Source: Saprospiraceae bacterium | GTDB lineage: Bacteria; Bacteroidota; Bacteroidia; Chitinophagales; Saprospiraceae | Direction: 5' to 3' | NCBI GenBank assembly: GCA_022841745.1 | Contig: JALHQW010000075.1 | Span: forward strand, 1 to 35,851 | DNA: 35,851 bases | In this document: piece by piece, positions 7,222 through 15,557 of the stretch | Layout of the letters: each line of letters opens with the position of its first letter | How positions within the stretch are numbered: the stretch's first letter is position 1 | Notes under the pieces: model-generated | Database searches by the model: none | Seen by the model: the letters and a program-made list of their open reading frames with translations, nothing else | What the model was told of the DNA's origin: nothing | Program-made: the position numbers and the translations under genes

Positions 7222-8133
7222 ATGCAAAGACGCAGTTTTTTGAAAAACAGCCTACTCACCACGGCGGCAGTGGCAGCCGGCGCTTCGGTAGCCAATGCCA
7301 GCGGAGACCACCCCGCTGCCCGGAAGTTCAAGATGAAATATGCCCCGCACTTCGGCATGTTCGAGCAGTCGGCGGGCAAAGACCTGATTGACCAACTAAA
7401 GTTCATGGCTGACCAGGGCTTCACGGCCATGGAAGACAACGGCATGATGGGTCGCACCCCAGAGATGCAGTCGAAAATCGGCGAGACAATGGCCAAACTC
7501 GGTATGACGATGGGCGTGTTCGTGGTATCCTACGACAATTGGCCGCTATCCACCTCGCTCACCAGCGGCGACAAGGAGTGGCGGGACAAGTTTGTCAAGG
7601 CCTGCCACGGCGCCGTCGAAACAGCCAAGCGGGTGAACGCCAAATGGATGACCGTCGTGCCCGGCAACTTCGACCGCCGCCTGCCGCTGGGCATCCAGAC
7701 CGCACACGTGGTGGAGTCGTTGCGCAGGGGCGCAGAAATCTTCGAACCACACGGCCTCGTGATGGTGCTGGAGCCGCTGAGCGACACCCCCGACCTCTTC
7801 ATGCGCTACTCCGACCAGACCTACCTGCTCTGCAAGGCCGTCAACTCGCCTTCCTGCAAAATCCTGTTCGACATGTGGCACATGCAGCGCAACGAAGGCC
7901 GTATGACCGTGAACATGGATCTCTGTTGGGACGAAATCGCCTATTTCCAAATTGGCGACGAGCCGGGCCGCAACGAACCGACCACGGGCGAAGTGAACTA
8001 CAAGAACCTCTTCAAGCACATCCACGACAAGGGCTTCACGGGCATCCTCGGCATGGAGCATGGCAATTCCAGCAAAGGCAAGGAAGGGGAAATGGCGGTG
8101 ATAAGGGCGTATGAGGAGGTGGATTCTTTTTAG
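7222..8133 (+). CDS. Exported hydroxypyruvate isomerase-like TIM-barrel protein
   Basis: This 303-residue protein belongs to the sugar-phosphate isomerase/epimerase-like TIM-barrel group, closest in feel to hydroxypyruvate isomerase (Hyi). The N-terminus RRSFLKNSLLTTAAVAAG fits a twin-arginine signal peptide (about 1-27), so it is probably exported folded. The likely metal and catalytic residues are Glu184 (VLEPL), Asp217 and His220 (LFDMWHMQ), Gln243 (YFQIGD) and Glu279 (LGMEHGNS), in the order expected for the fold. The ATG at 7222 begins the Tat motif. The downstream ROK kinase gene is co-directional, 71 bases away across a mirrored repeat, and the pair resembles a carbohydrate-utilisation unit. 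The substrate may not be hydroxypyruvate, since many secreted homologues act on other keto-sugars. Confidence 0.88.
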   Translation: MQRRSFLKNSLLTTAAVAAGASVANASGDHPAARKFKMKYAPHFGMFEQSAGKDLIDQLKFMADQGFTAMEDNGMMGRTPEMQSKIGETMAKLGMTMGVFVVSYDNWPLSTSLTSGDKEWRDKFVKACHGAVETAKRVNAKWMTVVPGNFDRRLPLGIQTAHVVESLRRGAEIFEPHGLVMVLEPLSDTPDLFMRYSDQTYLLCKAVNSPSCKILFDMWHMQRNEGRMTVNMDLCWDEIAYFQIGDEPGRNEPTTGEVNYKNLFKHIHDKGFTGILGMEHGNSSKGKEGEMAVIRAYEEVDSF

Positions 8134-8201
8134 GCTATTGGCTATTTGCTATTGGCTGTTAGCCGATGGCCAACAGCCAACAGCCAACAGCCAATAGCCT
8201 G
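8134..8201 (+). repeat. Mirrored ggctattggc repeat between isomerase and ROK genes
   Basis: Directly after the TAG stop, ggctattggctatttgctattggctg words are mirrored by ccaacagccaacagccaacagccaatagcc, forming a long imperfect stem. It fills nearly the whole gap and ends 3 bases before the ROK start. An in-frame ATG inside it (8166) is rejected as the ROK start because it would encode only repeat sequence. Confidence 0.85.
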
Positions 8202-8204
8202 AAA

Positions 8205-9113
8205 ATGTACAGCATCGGTATAGACATCGGCGGCACGAACATCAAGGCCATCGTAGTGGATGAGCAGGGCAACCGCATCCACCAGGCAACGGCCCCCACG
8301 GGGCAGCACAATCGCCCCGAGGATGAGCAGCGTTGGAAGGGCGCAGTGCGTGACGTTTTCATCAATTTGAAAAAGGAGTTCGGCAAAGAAGTGAAGGCCG
8401 TTGGCCTCTCTGCGCCCGGCATCGCCAATGCCGACAATTCTGCCATCCACACCATGCCCGGCAGGCTTTGGGGCTTGGAGCATTTCAACTGGTCGGAGTT
8501 CTTCGGCGAGCGGGTCTGGGTGCTGAACGATGCCCATGCCGCCCTCATGGCCGAGGCCCGTTTTGGCGCAGCCAAAGGGAGGAAACATGCCGTGCTGCTG
8601 ACGCTTGGCACAGGCGTAGGCGGGGGCATCCTCATCAACGGCGAATTGTACCAGGGCATGGGCCAAGTGGCGGGCCACCTAGGTCATTTCTCCATCAACG
8701 CCACCGATGCCAAACTTGATTCAACTGGAAGCCCTGGCAGCTTGGAGGACGCTTTCGGCGACGAGACCGTGCCGCACCGCTCGCATGGCCGCTTCCGCTC
8801 CACGCTGGAAGTGGTGCAGGCCTACCAGCGGGGCGACCATTTCGCCACCTGGCTCTGGCTAGACGCCGTTCGCAAATTGGCAGTTGCCATCTCGACCATC
8901 GGCAATGTGTTCTCTCCAGAAGTGGTGGTACTCGGCGGCGGCATCACCAAGGCCGACGATGCACTGTTCAAGCCCTTGGCCGATTTCGTGGAACTCTACG
9001 AGTGGCGGCCCGGCGGTAAGCAGGTGACGATTTTGAAGGCACATTTCACCGAGTTTGCGGGGGCGGTGGGGGCGGCGGGGTTTGCTTGGCAGATGACAAA
9101 TATTGTGCGTTGA
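8205..9113 (+). CDS. ROK-family sugar kinase, divergent
   Basis: This 302-residue protein has the actin-like ATPase fold of ROK kinases. It shows phosphate 1 IDIGGTNIKA (6-15), the catalytic-base region LNDAHAALMAEARFG with Asp109, and LTLGTGVGGGILING (133-147). It lacks the DNA-binding domain of ROK repressors, so it is probably a cytoplasmic hexose or amino-sugar kinase. Two hallmark sites differ. The usual GE(I/L)GH reads GHLGH (157-161), replacing the sugar-contacting Glu by His158. The CxCGxxGC zinc motif reads DSTGSPGS (172-179), keeping the glycines but none of the cysteines. It may bind a different substrate. The ATG at 8205 starts directly on the family motif. It follows the isomerase gene across a repeat hairpin. 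Confidence 0.88.
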   Translation: MYSIGIDIGGTNIKAIVVDEQGNRIHQATAPTGQHNRPEDEQRWKGAVRDVFINLKKEFGKEVKAVGLSAPGIANADNSAIHTMPGRLWGLEHFNWSEFFGERVWVLNDAHAALMAEARFGAAKGRKHAVLLTLGTGVGGGILINGELYQGMGQVAGHLGHFSINATDAKLDSTGSPGSLEDAFGDETVPHRSHGRFRSTLEVVQAYQRGDHFATWLWLDAVRKLAVAISTIGNVFSPEVVVLGGGITKADDALFKPLADFVELYEWRPGGKQVTILKAHFTEFAGAVGAAGFAWQMTNIVR

Positions 9114-9163
9114 TTCGGTGCCTATAAATGGTATTATTATTAACTTGCGAAAAAAATTTAGCT

Positions 9164-10075
9164 ATGAAAAATAAAATTTACTCTCCTCGGCTTTCAGCAA
9201 GCCTGATAGTTTCGCTTATAACCATTTTTACATTACCAATTTTTGCTCAAACTTGGCTTGCCGAAGGACAGACTTGGCAGTATGACGTCAAAGCAGGTTG
9301 GAACATTGATTTATATGGTTTATATGCGATGAGTGTAAACGGAGACACCACAATTCAGGGCATCATTTGTAAAAAGGTATTATTTGATAACTTGTATTTA
9401 CCAACACAGTATTTCGCTTATGAATCTGGGGGACAAGTTTACCTATGGAAAGGCAATGGTTTTTTGAAAATTTACGATTTTAACTTAGGCATTGGTGATT
9501 CAATCATCTTGAACCAAACACGGAAATACAAAATACTTAGTAAAGGTACTATTGAAATAGCAGGTTCAATTTTACAGACTCAGGAAATAGGTTTTATTAG
9601 TAACAACGGAATTGGAATTTCTCGACTTATTATTGAAGGGATTGGGTTAGCTGGTACTCCTAATCAGAATGATGGAAGTAAATGCAGTTTTTTCTTCCTA
9701 AATTATTCTCATTGCGATGGAGTATTTGACGGCTGGGATTTTTCTTTCCGCTGCTTTACTGATGGCGAATTTTATTACCATCCAAATGGTGAATGCACAT
9801 TATCTGACACATCGCCGCCCCTTGAGAATCAAGTCCATTTTACTATTTCTCCCAATCCTGCGCACCAGTCTTTATTATTGAAAATAGATGGACAAATGGG
9901 ACTTGCCAAATTGGAATTATTCAACACCACAGGGCAAATTGTACACCACCGAACGACGGTTGATTTAGACGACCCATTGGAAATATCCGTGGCGGATTTT
10001 CCAAATGGTCTCTATTTCGTCCGTTTGACCAATGAGCATGGAAGTATTTCAAAACCCGTAGTAGTGAATCATTAA
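9164..10075 (+). CDS. Secreted protein with T9SS C-terminal sorting domain
   Basis: This 303-residue protein has a Sec signal peptide (about 1-29; hydrophobic core SLIVSLITIFTLPIFAQ) and a C-terminal T9SS type-A sorting domain (about 225-303; FTISPNPAHQS, ELFNTTGQIV, FPNGLYFVRL). The middle (about 30-220) is beta-rich with several cysteines and matches no family I recognise. It would be exported through the type IX system and anchored to or released from the cell surface. The ATG at 9164 is preferred over one at 9128 because it puts the lysine-containing n-region just before the hydrophobic core. The gene is visibly more AT-rich than its neighbours. It ends 4 bases from the convergent acylase gene. 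Confidence 0.82.
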   Translation: MKNKIYSPRLSASLIVSLITIFTLPIFAQTWLAEGQTWQYDVKAGWNIDLYGLYAMSVNGDTTIQGIICKKVLFDNLYLPTQYFAYESGGQVYLWKGNGFLKIYDFNLGIGDSIILNQTRKYKILSKGTIEIAGSILQTQEIGFISNNGIGISRLIIEGIGLAGTPNQNDGSKCSFFFLNYSHCDGVFDGWDFSFRCFTDGEFYYHPNGECTLSDTSPPLENQVHFTISPNPAHQSLLLKIDGQMGLAKLELFNTTGQIVHHRTTVDLDDPLEISVADFPNGLYFVRLTNEHGSISKPVVVNH

Positions 10076-10079
10076 GGCT

Positions 10080-12374
10080 TTATTTTCCGGGACTATATTT
10101 TTTCTTAGCTCGTTTTTCCACATCCTCCCGATAAAACGCCACATCCTTGAACTGCACATCCACGTAGCGTTGTGCTTGGTCATAAAAATGCGGCGACTTC
10201 GGGTCGCCACTCTCGCCGCCCGCCAGCAGGCTCTTGGCCTTCAACTTTGGGCCGAACTCCACCACGGCTACGAAACTATTTCCACTGGTGCCGTAGATGC
10301 GCTTCGTGCCGTTGTGTTGGCGGGCACCGTAGCTAGCCAGTGCGCCCCATTTGGCGGAGGCAAGGCCACAGGCGAGGCTCGGCTTCGAGTCGTCGAATGG
10401 CTGCTCGATGTTCCCGGTCAGGCGCTGGAAACGGTTCACCTCGCCCCAGGGCACGTCCCAGCGGCCAAAGTCGGCTTTCAGCTTTGCAACGGATTCCTTG
10501 AAAATGGCCAACCGCTCCGCCGGGGGCGAACTAGTGCCGAAATAGTTGATGGTGGCCATATCGCCAAGGTACTCATAATCAACATTGTTGGGCATTTTGC
10601 CATGTTTTTCGTAGTGTGTGCCGTAGTAGTGCGCCAGCGTCATGGCGACGGATTCTTTTGAAACCCGGAAATCCCATTTGCGCAGCACCTCGATCTCTTG
10701 AGAAATAGAAGCATCTTTTTGCGGAGCTTTATCATAAGCAGCTATGAGACCGGGTATCAGCTTCTCAAACCCCGGCAACTGAGGGTCGTAGGCCGTTTCA
10801 ATCAATTTATCCAGCGTAAAATAACGGCGTTCTTTGAGCAAGCGCACTGCATGTACACCCCTGAAATTCTCCTCGGGAAGGCGCATATAAACAGGATACT
10901 CCTCTGGCTTGGGGCTATTTTCGCCAGCGCAGGTGAAGGGCGTCGAGTTGCAGTTTTGGAGCCAGCCGTTGGGCGGGTTGACGACTACGATGCAGTCGTC
11001 AACGTCGTGGAGGCCCTGCCAATCGGTGGCGGGGTTGCTGCCGTCCACGGGCTTTGAGAAGTCGAAGGAAGTATCCCTTTTCGGGACGAAATTGCCGTGG
11101 TAATAGGCGATGTTCCCCTCGGCATCGGCAAAGACGGTATTGTTCGAGGAGTTCGTGCGGATGTCCATCATTTCCCGAAACTCCTTGTGGTTATTGAGTT
11201 TTGTGCGGGTAAACGACTGCGTGAGCGCCTTCACGGGGTCCCACATCATGGCCGTGGATACCCAATAATCAGGGATGAGGGGTGAGGGATTAGGGATGAA
11301 AGGGGCAGCGTCTTTGGCGGCAATTTTGTGGGTGATGGGGCCATGATGGGTGCGGTAGATGGGAAATTTCCGCTCCTTCATTCCTTCGCCATCCTTGTAT
11401 TTTAAGCTGACTTGCTTCGCAATGACGGGGCGTTTTTCTTTGCCATATTGATAGACATACTTTCCGTTTTCTTTCGTCACCGTTTCCAAAAATTCGTCCA
11501 TCACGTCGGTGTAGGACGAGGTGTGCATCCAGCCCGTTTTCTCGTTAAAGCCTTGATAGACAAAAAATTGCCCCCAAGTGACAGCGCCATAGGCGTTCAG
11601 CCCCTCCTCGCTCACCACGTGGATTTCGGGCCGGAAATAGAACGAGGTATGTGGGTTGATGAGCAGCATGGCATGGCCACTGGCGGTCATTTTGCCCGAC
11701 AGGGCGAAGCCGTTGCTGCCACGGGGTTCGTCGTCTCTCTCGTGTAACACGGACTGCCAGTCCGTGCTTCCGGCACTTCCCAATGCCCAAGAACTTGATT
11801 CTTCGGAAAGCACGGACTGGCAGTCCGTGTTACCTTCTTGCTCCTCATACATCGCCTTAATCCGCTCGGTCGGAATCTGCTCGATGTCTGCGCCGATGGA
11901 GCCTTCGCTGAAGTACATCGGGTACCAAGGCTCGAAATGAGTCAGTAGTTTCGGCTTCACTTCTGGGTGGGTGTGCAGGTAGTAGTTGACGCCGTCGGCA
12001 AAGGCGTTGCACAGCTTTTTCAGCCAATCAGGGCTTTTCTCGTAGTTGGCCTTAGCCTCCTCTGCCGTCATGAACAGCTTTGCCCGCAGGTCGCTGTACA
12101 GTTCTTTTTCGCCTTCTACCTCGGCCAGCCTGCCGATGGCCTGGATATAGTTGCGCTCCACTCGGTTGAAATCGTCCTCGCATTGGGCATAGAGCATTCC
12201 AAACACGGCATCGGCGTCCGTTTTTCCGTAGATGTGTGGTATGCCGAAGTCGTCACGGAAGATGGTGACATTGGCAGCTTGGGCTTGCCAGCGGGTGAGG
12301 TCGGTAGTGTGTTGGGGGGCGTTGCAAGCGGCGATGAAAATAAATGGCAATAGGCAGAAAATGGTTCGCTTCAT
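10080..12374 (-). CDS. Penicillin acylase-family Ntn hydrolase (lipoprotein)
   Basis: This 764-residue protein is a penicillin-acylase/acyl-homoserine-lactone-acylase type enzyme that hydrolyses amide bonds after self-cleavage. A lipobox (FIAAC, Cys17) predicts a lipid-anchored periplasmic or outer-membrane protein. The alpha-chain motif FRDDFGIPHIYGKTDADAVFG (39-59) and tyrosine-rich helices are typical. The linker ends at RGSNGFALSG, where Ser220 should be the N-terminal nucleophile of the beta chain. The beta chain contains INPHTSF, YHGNFVPKRD and WLQNCNSTPF. Two repeat-derived stretches are translated in frame: about 181-211 in the linker just before Ser220, and about 358-367 (FIPNPSPLIPD). 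The first falls in the region normally removed during maturation, so it may be neutral. Substrate is unknown; quorum-quenching is possible but unproven. Confidence 0.9.
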   Translation of the reverse strand: MKRTIFCLLPFIFIAACNAPQHTTDLTRWQAQAANVTIFRDDFGIPHIYGKTDADAVFGMLYAQCEDDFNRVERNYIQAIGRLAEVEGEKELYSDLRAKLFMTAEEAKANYEKSPDWLKKLCNAFADGVNYYLHTHPEVKPKLLTHFEPWYPMYFSEGSIGADIEQIPTERIKAMYEEQEGNTDCQSVLSEESSSWALGSAGSTDWQSVLHERDDEPRGSNGFALSGKMTASGHAMLLINPHTSFYFRPEIHVVSEEGLNAYGAVTWGQFFVYQGFNEKTGWMHTSSYTDVMDEFLETVTKENGKYVYQYGKEKRPVIAKQVSLKYKDGEGMKERKFPIYRTHHGPITHKIAAKDAAPFIPNPSPLIPDYWVSTAMMWDPVKALTQSFTRTKLNNHKEFREMMDIRTNSSNNTVFADAEGNIAYYHGNFVPKRDTSFDFSKPVDGSNPATDWQGLHDVDDCIVVVNPPNGWLQNCNSTPFTCAGENSPKPEEYPVYMRLPEENFRGVHAVRLLKERRYFTLDKLIETAYDPQLPGFEKLIPGLIAAYDKAPQKDASISQEIEVLRKWDFRVSKESVAMTLAHYYGTHYEKHGKMPNNVDYEYLGDMATINYFGTSSPPAERLAIFKESVAKLKADFGRWDVPWGEVNRFQRLTGNIEQPFDDSKPSLACGLASAKWGALASYGARQHNGTKRIYGTSGNSFVAVVEFGPKLKAKSLLAGGESGDPKSPHFYDQAQRYVDVQFKDVAFYREDVEKRAKKKYSPGK
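11273..11302. repeat. Short gggatga tandem repeat inside the acylase gene
   Basis: About four degenerate agggatga/ggtgaggg words are translated in frame as FIPNPSPLIPD (residues about 358-367). The sequence style matches the short-word repeats elsewhere in the window. It could also be chance low complexity. Confidence 0.5.
11744..11833. repeat. Paired palindromic element inserted in the acylase linker
   Basis: Bases 11744-11772 (gtaacacggactgccag...) and 11805-11833 are inverted copies of each other with one extra base, and each copy is itself a palindrome (cacggact/agtccgtg around 3 nt). The whole 90-base unit is translated in frame as about 30 residues containing two xTDxQSVL words. The architecture recalls Rickettsia palindromic elements, which also insert in frame into protein genes. 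Confidence 0.85.
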
Positions 12375-12675
12375 GGTGTTGCAGTTGATAAAGCTGCCAA
12401 GATAGAATCAAGTGGGAAAAAAAGGCGCATGATTATGTACAATGTTTCGTGAAGTTTTCGGGTTTTCGGGTTCTAAGGTTGCGGCACAGTAGCCGTTTTT
12501 GAAAAGATAGGTTGCTTTTCCAACCTTGTCAAAAATGTTTTACAGTTAGGTTTTGCCCCAAATCCCGAAAACCATAGAACCTTAAAACTTCACGAACCAT
12601 TGATGTAAATCCTCATCCTTTATTTTTTGTATTCATTTGCCTTAACAAGATTAGTGAACCTCACCCGCATTAGCC
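12375..12675. other. Intergenic region upstream of the acylase gene
   Basis: This 301-base gap between two minus-strand genes is dominated by the inverted repeat at 12441-12605. The acylase promoter should lie in the 66 bases between the element and the start, or inside the element. No gene is seen. Confidence 0.4.
12441..12605. repeat. Family-B inverted repeat element, copy 1
   Basis: The left arm (12441-12480, ttcgtgaagttttcggg...) and right arm (about 12561-12605, ...cttaaaacttcacgaaccattgat) are degenerate inverted copies around an AT-rich centre with internal gaaaagg/ccttttc-like pairing. The right-arm core ttcacgaaccattgat also occurs at about 15813-15828 as ctcacgaaccattgat, which defines an interspersed family. 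Confidence 0.75.
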
Positions 12676-14934
12676 CTACCTCACCACCAACCGCTCCGTC
12701 CAAGCCAGGTATCCATCGCTCAACCGCAGGTAGTACAAGCCAGCGGGCGCCCCACTTGGCAATTGGAGGGGATGCGTGGCCATGCCCGGTTCCATCGCTT
12801 TTTCTTCGTAAAAAATGACCTGCCCAAGGGCATTTCGCCACTCAATGCTTAGCAGCCTTGGCGTGTAGGAAATGGCATCAAGGTACAGGCTCCCAGTAGT
12901 GGGGTTCGGATAGATTTTCACAGGGCTGCCGAGCAGTTCCATGGCTTGGCTGAAAAGGAACGGCGGACGGTTCAGCAGGAAATGCTCCAATTTTTCGATG
13001 CCTTTTTCCCAATCGTCCATGCCCTTGGGGAAATGCCAACGACGTACATGCCGGGGCATTTCTTTGGACAGTTCCTCGGTCATTTCATGCAGCAAGGGCA
13101 GGCTCCTTTTGGGCGACATGGTCGTCTGAAGAAAGTGGCGCAACCGCTCGTGGAAACGGCGGCGGAAAGGCTCGTTGTCCAGCATCTTCCTCAGCAAGAG
13201 GAATGACTTTTCACGGCTTTCCCAGTCCGTCAGGTGATGGCGCTGCTCCGCAAAATTGAAGGAAAGCCCCGTGTAGTTGGAAGCCTTCATGCAGCCGTCG
13301 AGGTCGTAGGCAATCCATCGCCATTTCGAGCCAGGCTGGTCGGTTTTCCAGAACTTCACGTTGTTGTTGGGCCAGTCGGCATTGGCAAAGGCGGTTTGCA
13401 ACACAAAATAATCCATGAAATTCTCGATGTCAATCAATGCTTCCGCCTTTGCAAAATGACTGGGGTTGTTCAGGTCGTGGTTGTTGAAAAAATCAAGTAA
13501 CGATGCATAATAAGCAGGGTCGCCGTTTTCTGCGTAGCTGTCCCAGTTGATGTGGGAAGTGATTTCCTCGTCGCCCACCCCGGCTACCTGTGCCATGAAA
13601 TATTGGTCTATGAACTCCCTAAAGCTATGGATTCCCCAATACTCCCCATTCACCAGCACCACGACGAATTGCCGCCGGGCATGGTCGGCAGCCACCTCGC
13701 CCAGCATCAGCTCATGGCAAAAATCATCGGTAAAGCCCACCTGCGACCAATCCCCCGAAAGGGTGCGTAGGGCCAGTCGTTTAAAATCCGAATGGTGGTC
13801 TTCGCCAAAAAACGGATGCTCGAAACGGGAAGGGCCGTATTCGCTCCGGGCATAGAGTTTCAGGGTCTTTTGTGGATAGGCACGGGTGGTGAAGCCGCTC
13901 AGTCGGATGCCGATGTCCTGTGCCAGCAGCAGGTTGCCCGTTTCATCGAAATACTCAAAATGTGCGGGGCGCTCCCAAGCTGCTCCGTACTGCTGATAGT
14001 TTTCGTGAAGCCCTTTGTGATAGATGCCAGTTTCCGCATCGAAAAGATGTGGCTTGGAAGTGGCCAAACTGACGACGGGAAGGCTATAGGGAAACCCACC
14101 TCCCCCCACGAAAAAAGTCCCTGTCAGCACCCTGCTATCTGGCTGACCATTGCGGAAGGCCCTTGCCCTGACCACATGCTCGATCGGCACTTCGCCCGAA
14201 GGGGCCTTCCAATTGTCGGCGGTAGGAATTTGCGCCAATTGCGCAGCGGGCAGATTGGCGGCGTTGAGGGGGATTGGGGCGCTCCACTTGGTATGGTACG
14301 GCTGCGGTTCGCTGCCATCGAGCGTAAAGTGGATTTCGGCATCGGGCCTATCGGCCCAAACGATGAGTTCCAGCCCGCCCGGATGGTGACCGGGTGGCTT
14401 CGAGAACTGAAGGGTGGTCGAAAAATGCGGCTGGTGACCATCGGGCAGATTAGGGTCGCCGGGTGTAGGGGCGGCAAAAATGGCAAAGCTGGCACTGCCA
14501 TCTGGTAGCCGCCCAAAACTTTGGTCGGCATCCAAGGCTGGGAATTCAACTTGGTCGGCCAAGCTGCCATTTGGATTGGATAGCAGCAATGTTTCGCCTT
14601 CTTTGTCTAACTTGAAATTGGTGTGCCAATAGCTGCCGTCGAAGAAGTCCAGCCCCGATGCGATGACGAGTAGGTGGCCCTTGGGCGGTAGGCTGGCTGC
14701 GGGCAGTGTCCACCGTTGGGGCTGTGCTGCATCGTCGGACAGGTGCCAGGATAGCAGGTCAATGGCTTGGTCGGAGGCGTTGTAGAGTTCAATCCAATCG
14801 TGCGGCTGGCCAGTGCCGTCAAAGAAGCTGGATTCGTTGTCTGCCATGACTTCGTTGATGGCTACTTGCGATACTGCTGCATTTGGCAGCATTGGCCAAA
14901 GGAAGGCCCAAGCCAAGAGTAGGCGAATGTTCAT
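12676..14934 (-). CDS. Lamin-tail / CotH kinase-like T9SS surface protein (CotH-1)
   Basis: This 752-residue secreted protein has a signal peptide (1-22), a lamin-tail domain (about 24-140; VAINEVMADNESSFFDG, HDWIELYN), a chitobiase-like Ig module (about 185-275; AEIHFTLDGSEPQ), a CotH spore-coat-kinase domain (about 285-660) and a T9SS sorting domain (about 675-752; IYPNPTTG, GLYYLRLSDG). The CotH part shows GIRLSGFTTRAYPQKTLKL with Lys356, VLVNGEYWGIHSFRE, Asp520 in NADWPNNN and the DLD triplet at 544-546. CotH domains are atypical kinases that phosphorylate secreted proteins, so this could be a surface-anchored kinase; activity is inferred. Its ATG overlaps the end of the upstream barrel-like gene by 4 bases, so the two are translationally coupled. 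Family-B repeats flank the pair. Confidence 0.88.
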   Translation of the reverse strand: MNIRLLLAWAFLWPMLPNAAVSQVAINEVMADNESSFFDGTGQPHDWIELYNASDQAIDLLSWHLSDDAAQPQRWTLPAASLPPKGHLLVIASGLDFFDGSYWHTNFKLDKEGETLLLSNPNGSLADQVEFPALDADQSFGRLPDGSASFAIFAAPTPGDPNLPDGHQPHFSTTLQFSKPPGHHPGGLELIVWADRPDAEIHFTLDGSEPQPYHTKWSAPIPLNAANLPAAQLAQIPTADNWKAPSGEVPIEHVVRARAFRNGQPDSRVLTGTFFVGGGGFPYSLPVVSLATSKPHLFDAETGIYHKGLHENYQQYGAAWERPAHFEYFDETGNLLLAQDIGIRLSGFTTRAYPQKTLKLYARSEYGPSRFEHPFFGEDHHSDFKRLALRTLSGDWSQVGFTDDFCHELMLGEVAADHARRQFVVVLVNGEYWGIHSFREFIDQYFMAQVAGVGDEEITSHINWDSYAENGDPAYYASLLDFFNNHDLNNPSHFAKAEALIDIENFMDYFVLQTAFANADWPNNNVKFWKTDQPGSKWRWIAYDLDGCMKASNYTGLSFNFAEQRHHLTDWESREKSFLLLRKMLDNEPFRRRFHERLRHFLQTTMSPKRSLPLLHEMTEELSKEMPRHVRRWHFPKGMDDWEKGIEKLEHFLLNRPPFLFSQAMELLGSPVKIYPNPTTGSLYLDAISYTPRLLSIEWRNALGQVIFYEEKAMEPGMATHPLQLPSGAPAGLYYLRLSDGYLAWTERLVVR

Positions 14935-15557
14935 TGTAGGTCGTTTTTGATTTTAGGAGCGTGAAAAAAGGTATAGCCCATTTTCAAGGAAAACAAGTGG
15001 AAATGCAGTGCGGACTGAGCTGCTTGCCCACTTCCGAAGGGCTTGAAGCGCAAGGTTGCACGGTGGTAATTGTAGCCGAGCCAAGCCTGCAGCTGGCCCT
15101 TGCTTCCGTTGAACAGGTTGAGGCCGTAAGCTGGGGCCACCATCCAACCACCCTTCAGCCGGTACTCCTGTGCCTCGGCTGGGCCTTGGCTTTGCGCCAG
15201 TGAGTAGCCCAATCGTAACCGGAAGTTGCCCTTGCCCCGTTTGCCCAGGGCGGTACCCGCCTCTAGGAAGATTGGCACGTGGTTGCTCCGCAAAAAAACT
15301 TGGTAACTTGCCCCGCCCAGCAAGGAGAACCCACCCCAGCGTGCCCCGTGCGCCATTGTGAAGGCAAAGCCGTGGTCAAGGACGAAAAAGAAGCCATCGC
15401 CGGAGCCGCCCAACAGATAGCCCGCCTCCAAATGGGTGAGGCGCTGGGATGTTGTTTGTTGGGCAGAAATGGTGAAGCCTGACAGCAACAGTATTGCTGC
15501 TATGGCCACCCCTTTTATTCGGGCGCAACTAAATAGGGAGTTGTTGGTGAAGCGCAT
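14931..15557 (-). CDS. Putative outer-membrane beta-barrel protein
   Basis: This 208-residue protein has a signal peptide (about 1-32; GVAIAAILLLSGFTISAQ) followed by alternating Gly/aromatic strands (GFSLLGGASYQVFL, FRLRLGYSLAQ, LQAWLGYNYHRATLRF, SLKMGYTFFHA), the pattern of a small 8-stranded outer-membrane barrel. I do not recognise a specific family. The final strand near the C-terminus (YTFF) is followed by a short polar tail. The ATG at 15557 is the first start and leads into the signal peptide. Its last four bases overlap the start of CotH-1 (ATGA arrangement), so the barrel may help anchor or secrete the CotH protein, or simply share regulation. Confidence 0.72.
   Translation of the reverse strand: MRFTNNSLFSCARIKGVAIAAILLLSGFTISAQQTTSQRLTHLEAGYLLGGSGDGFFFVLDHGFAFTMAHGARWGGFSLLGGASYQVFLRSNHVPIFLEAGTALGKRGKGNFRLRLGYSLAQSQGPAEAQEYRLKGGWMVAPAYGLNLFNGSKGQLQAWLGYNYHRATLRFKPFGSGQAAQSALHFHLFSLKMGYTFFHAPKIKNDLQ

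Noticed and set aside
8166-8204. Upstream ATG for the ROK kinase
   Set aside because: It would add 13 residues encoded by the mirrored repeat; the family motif begins right at the ATG at 8205.
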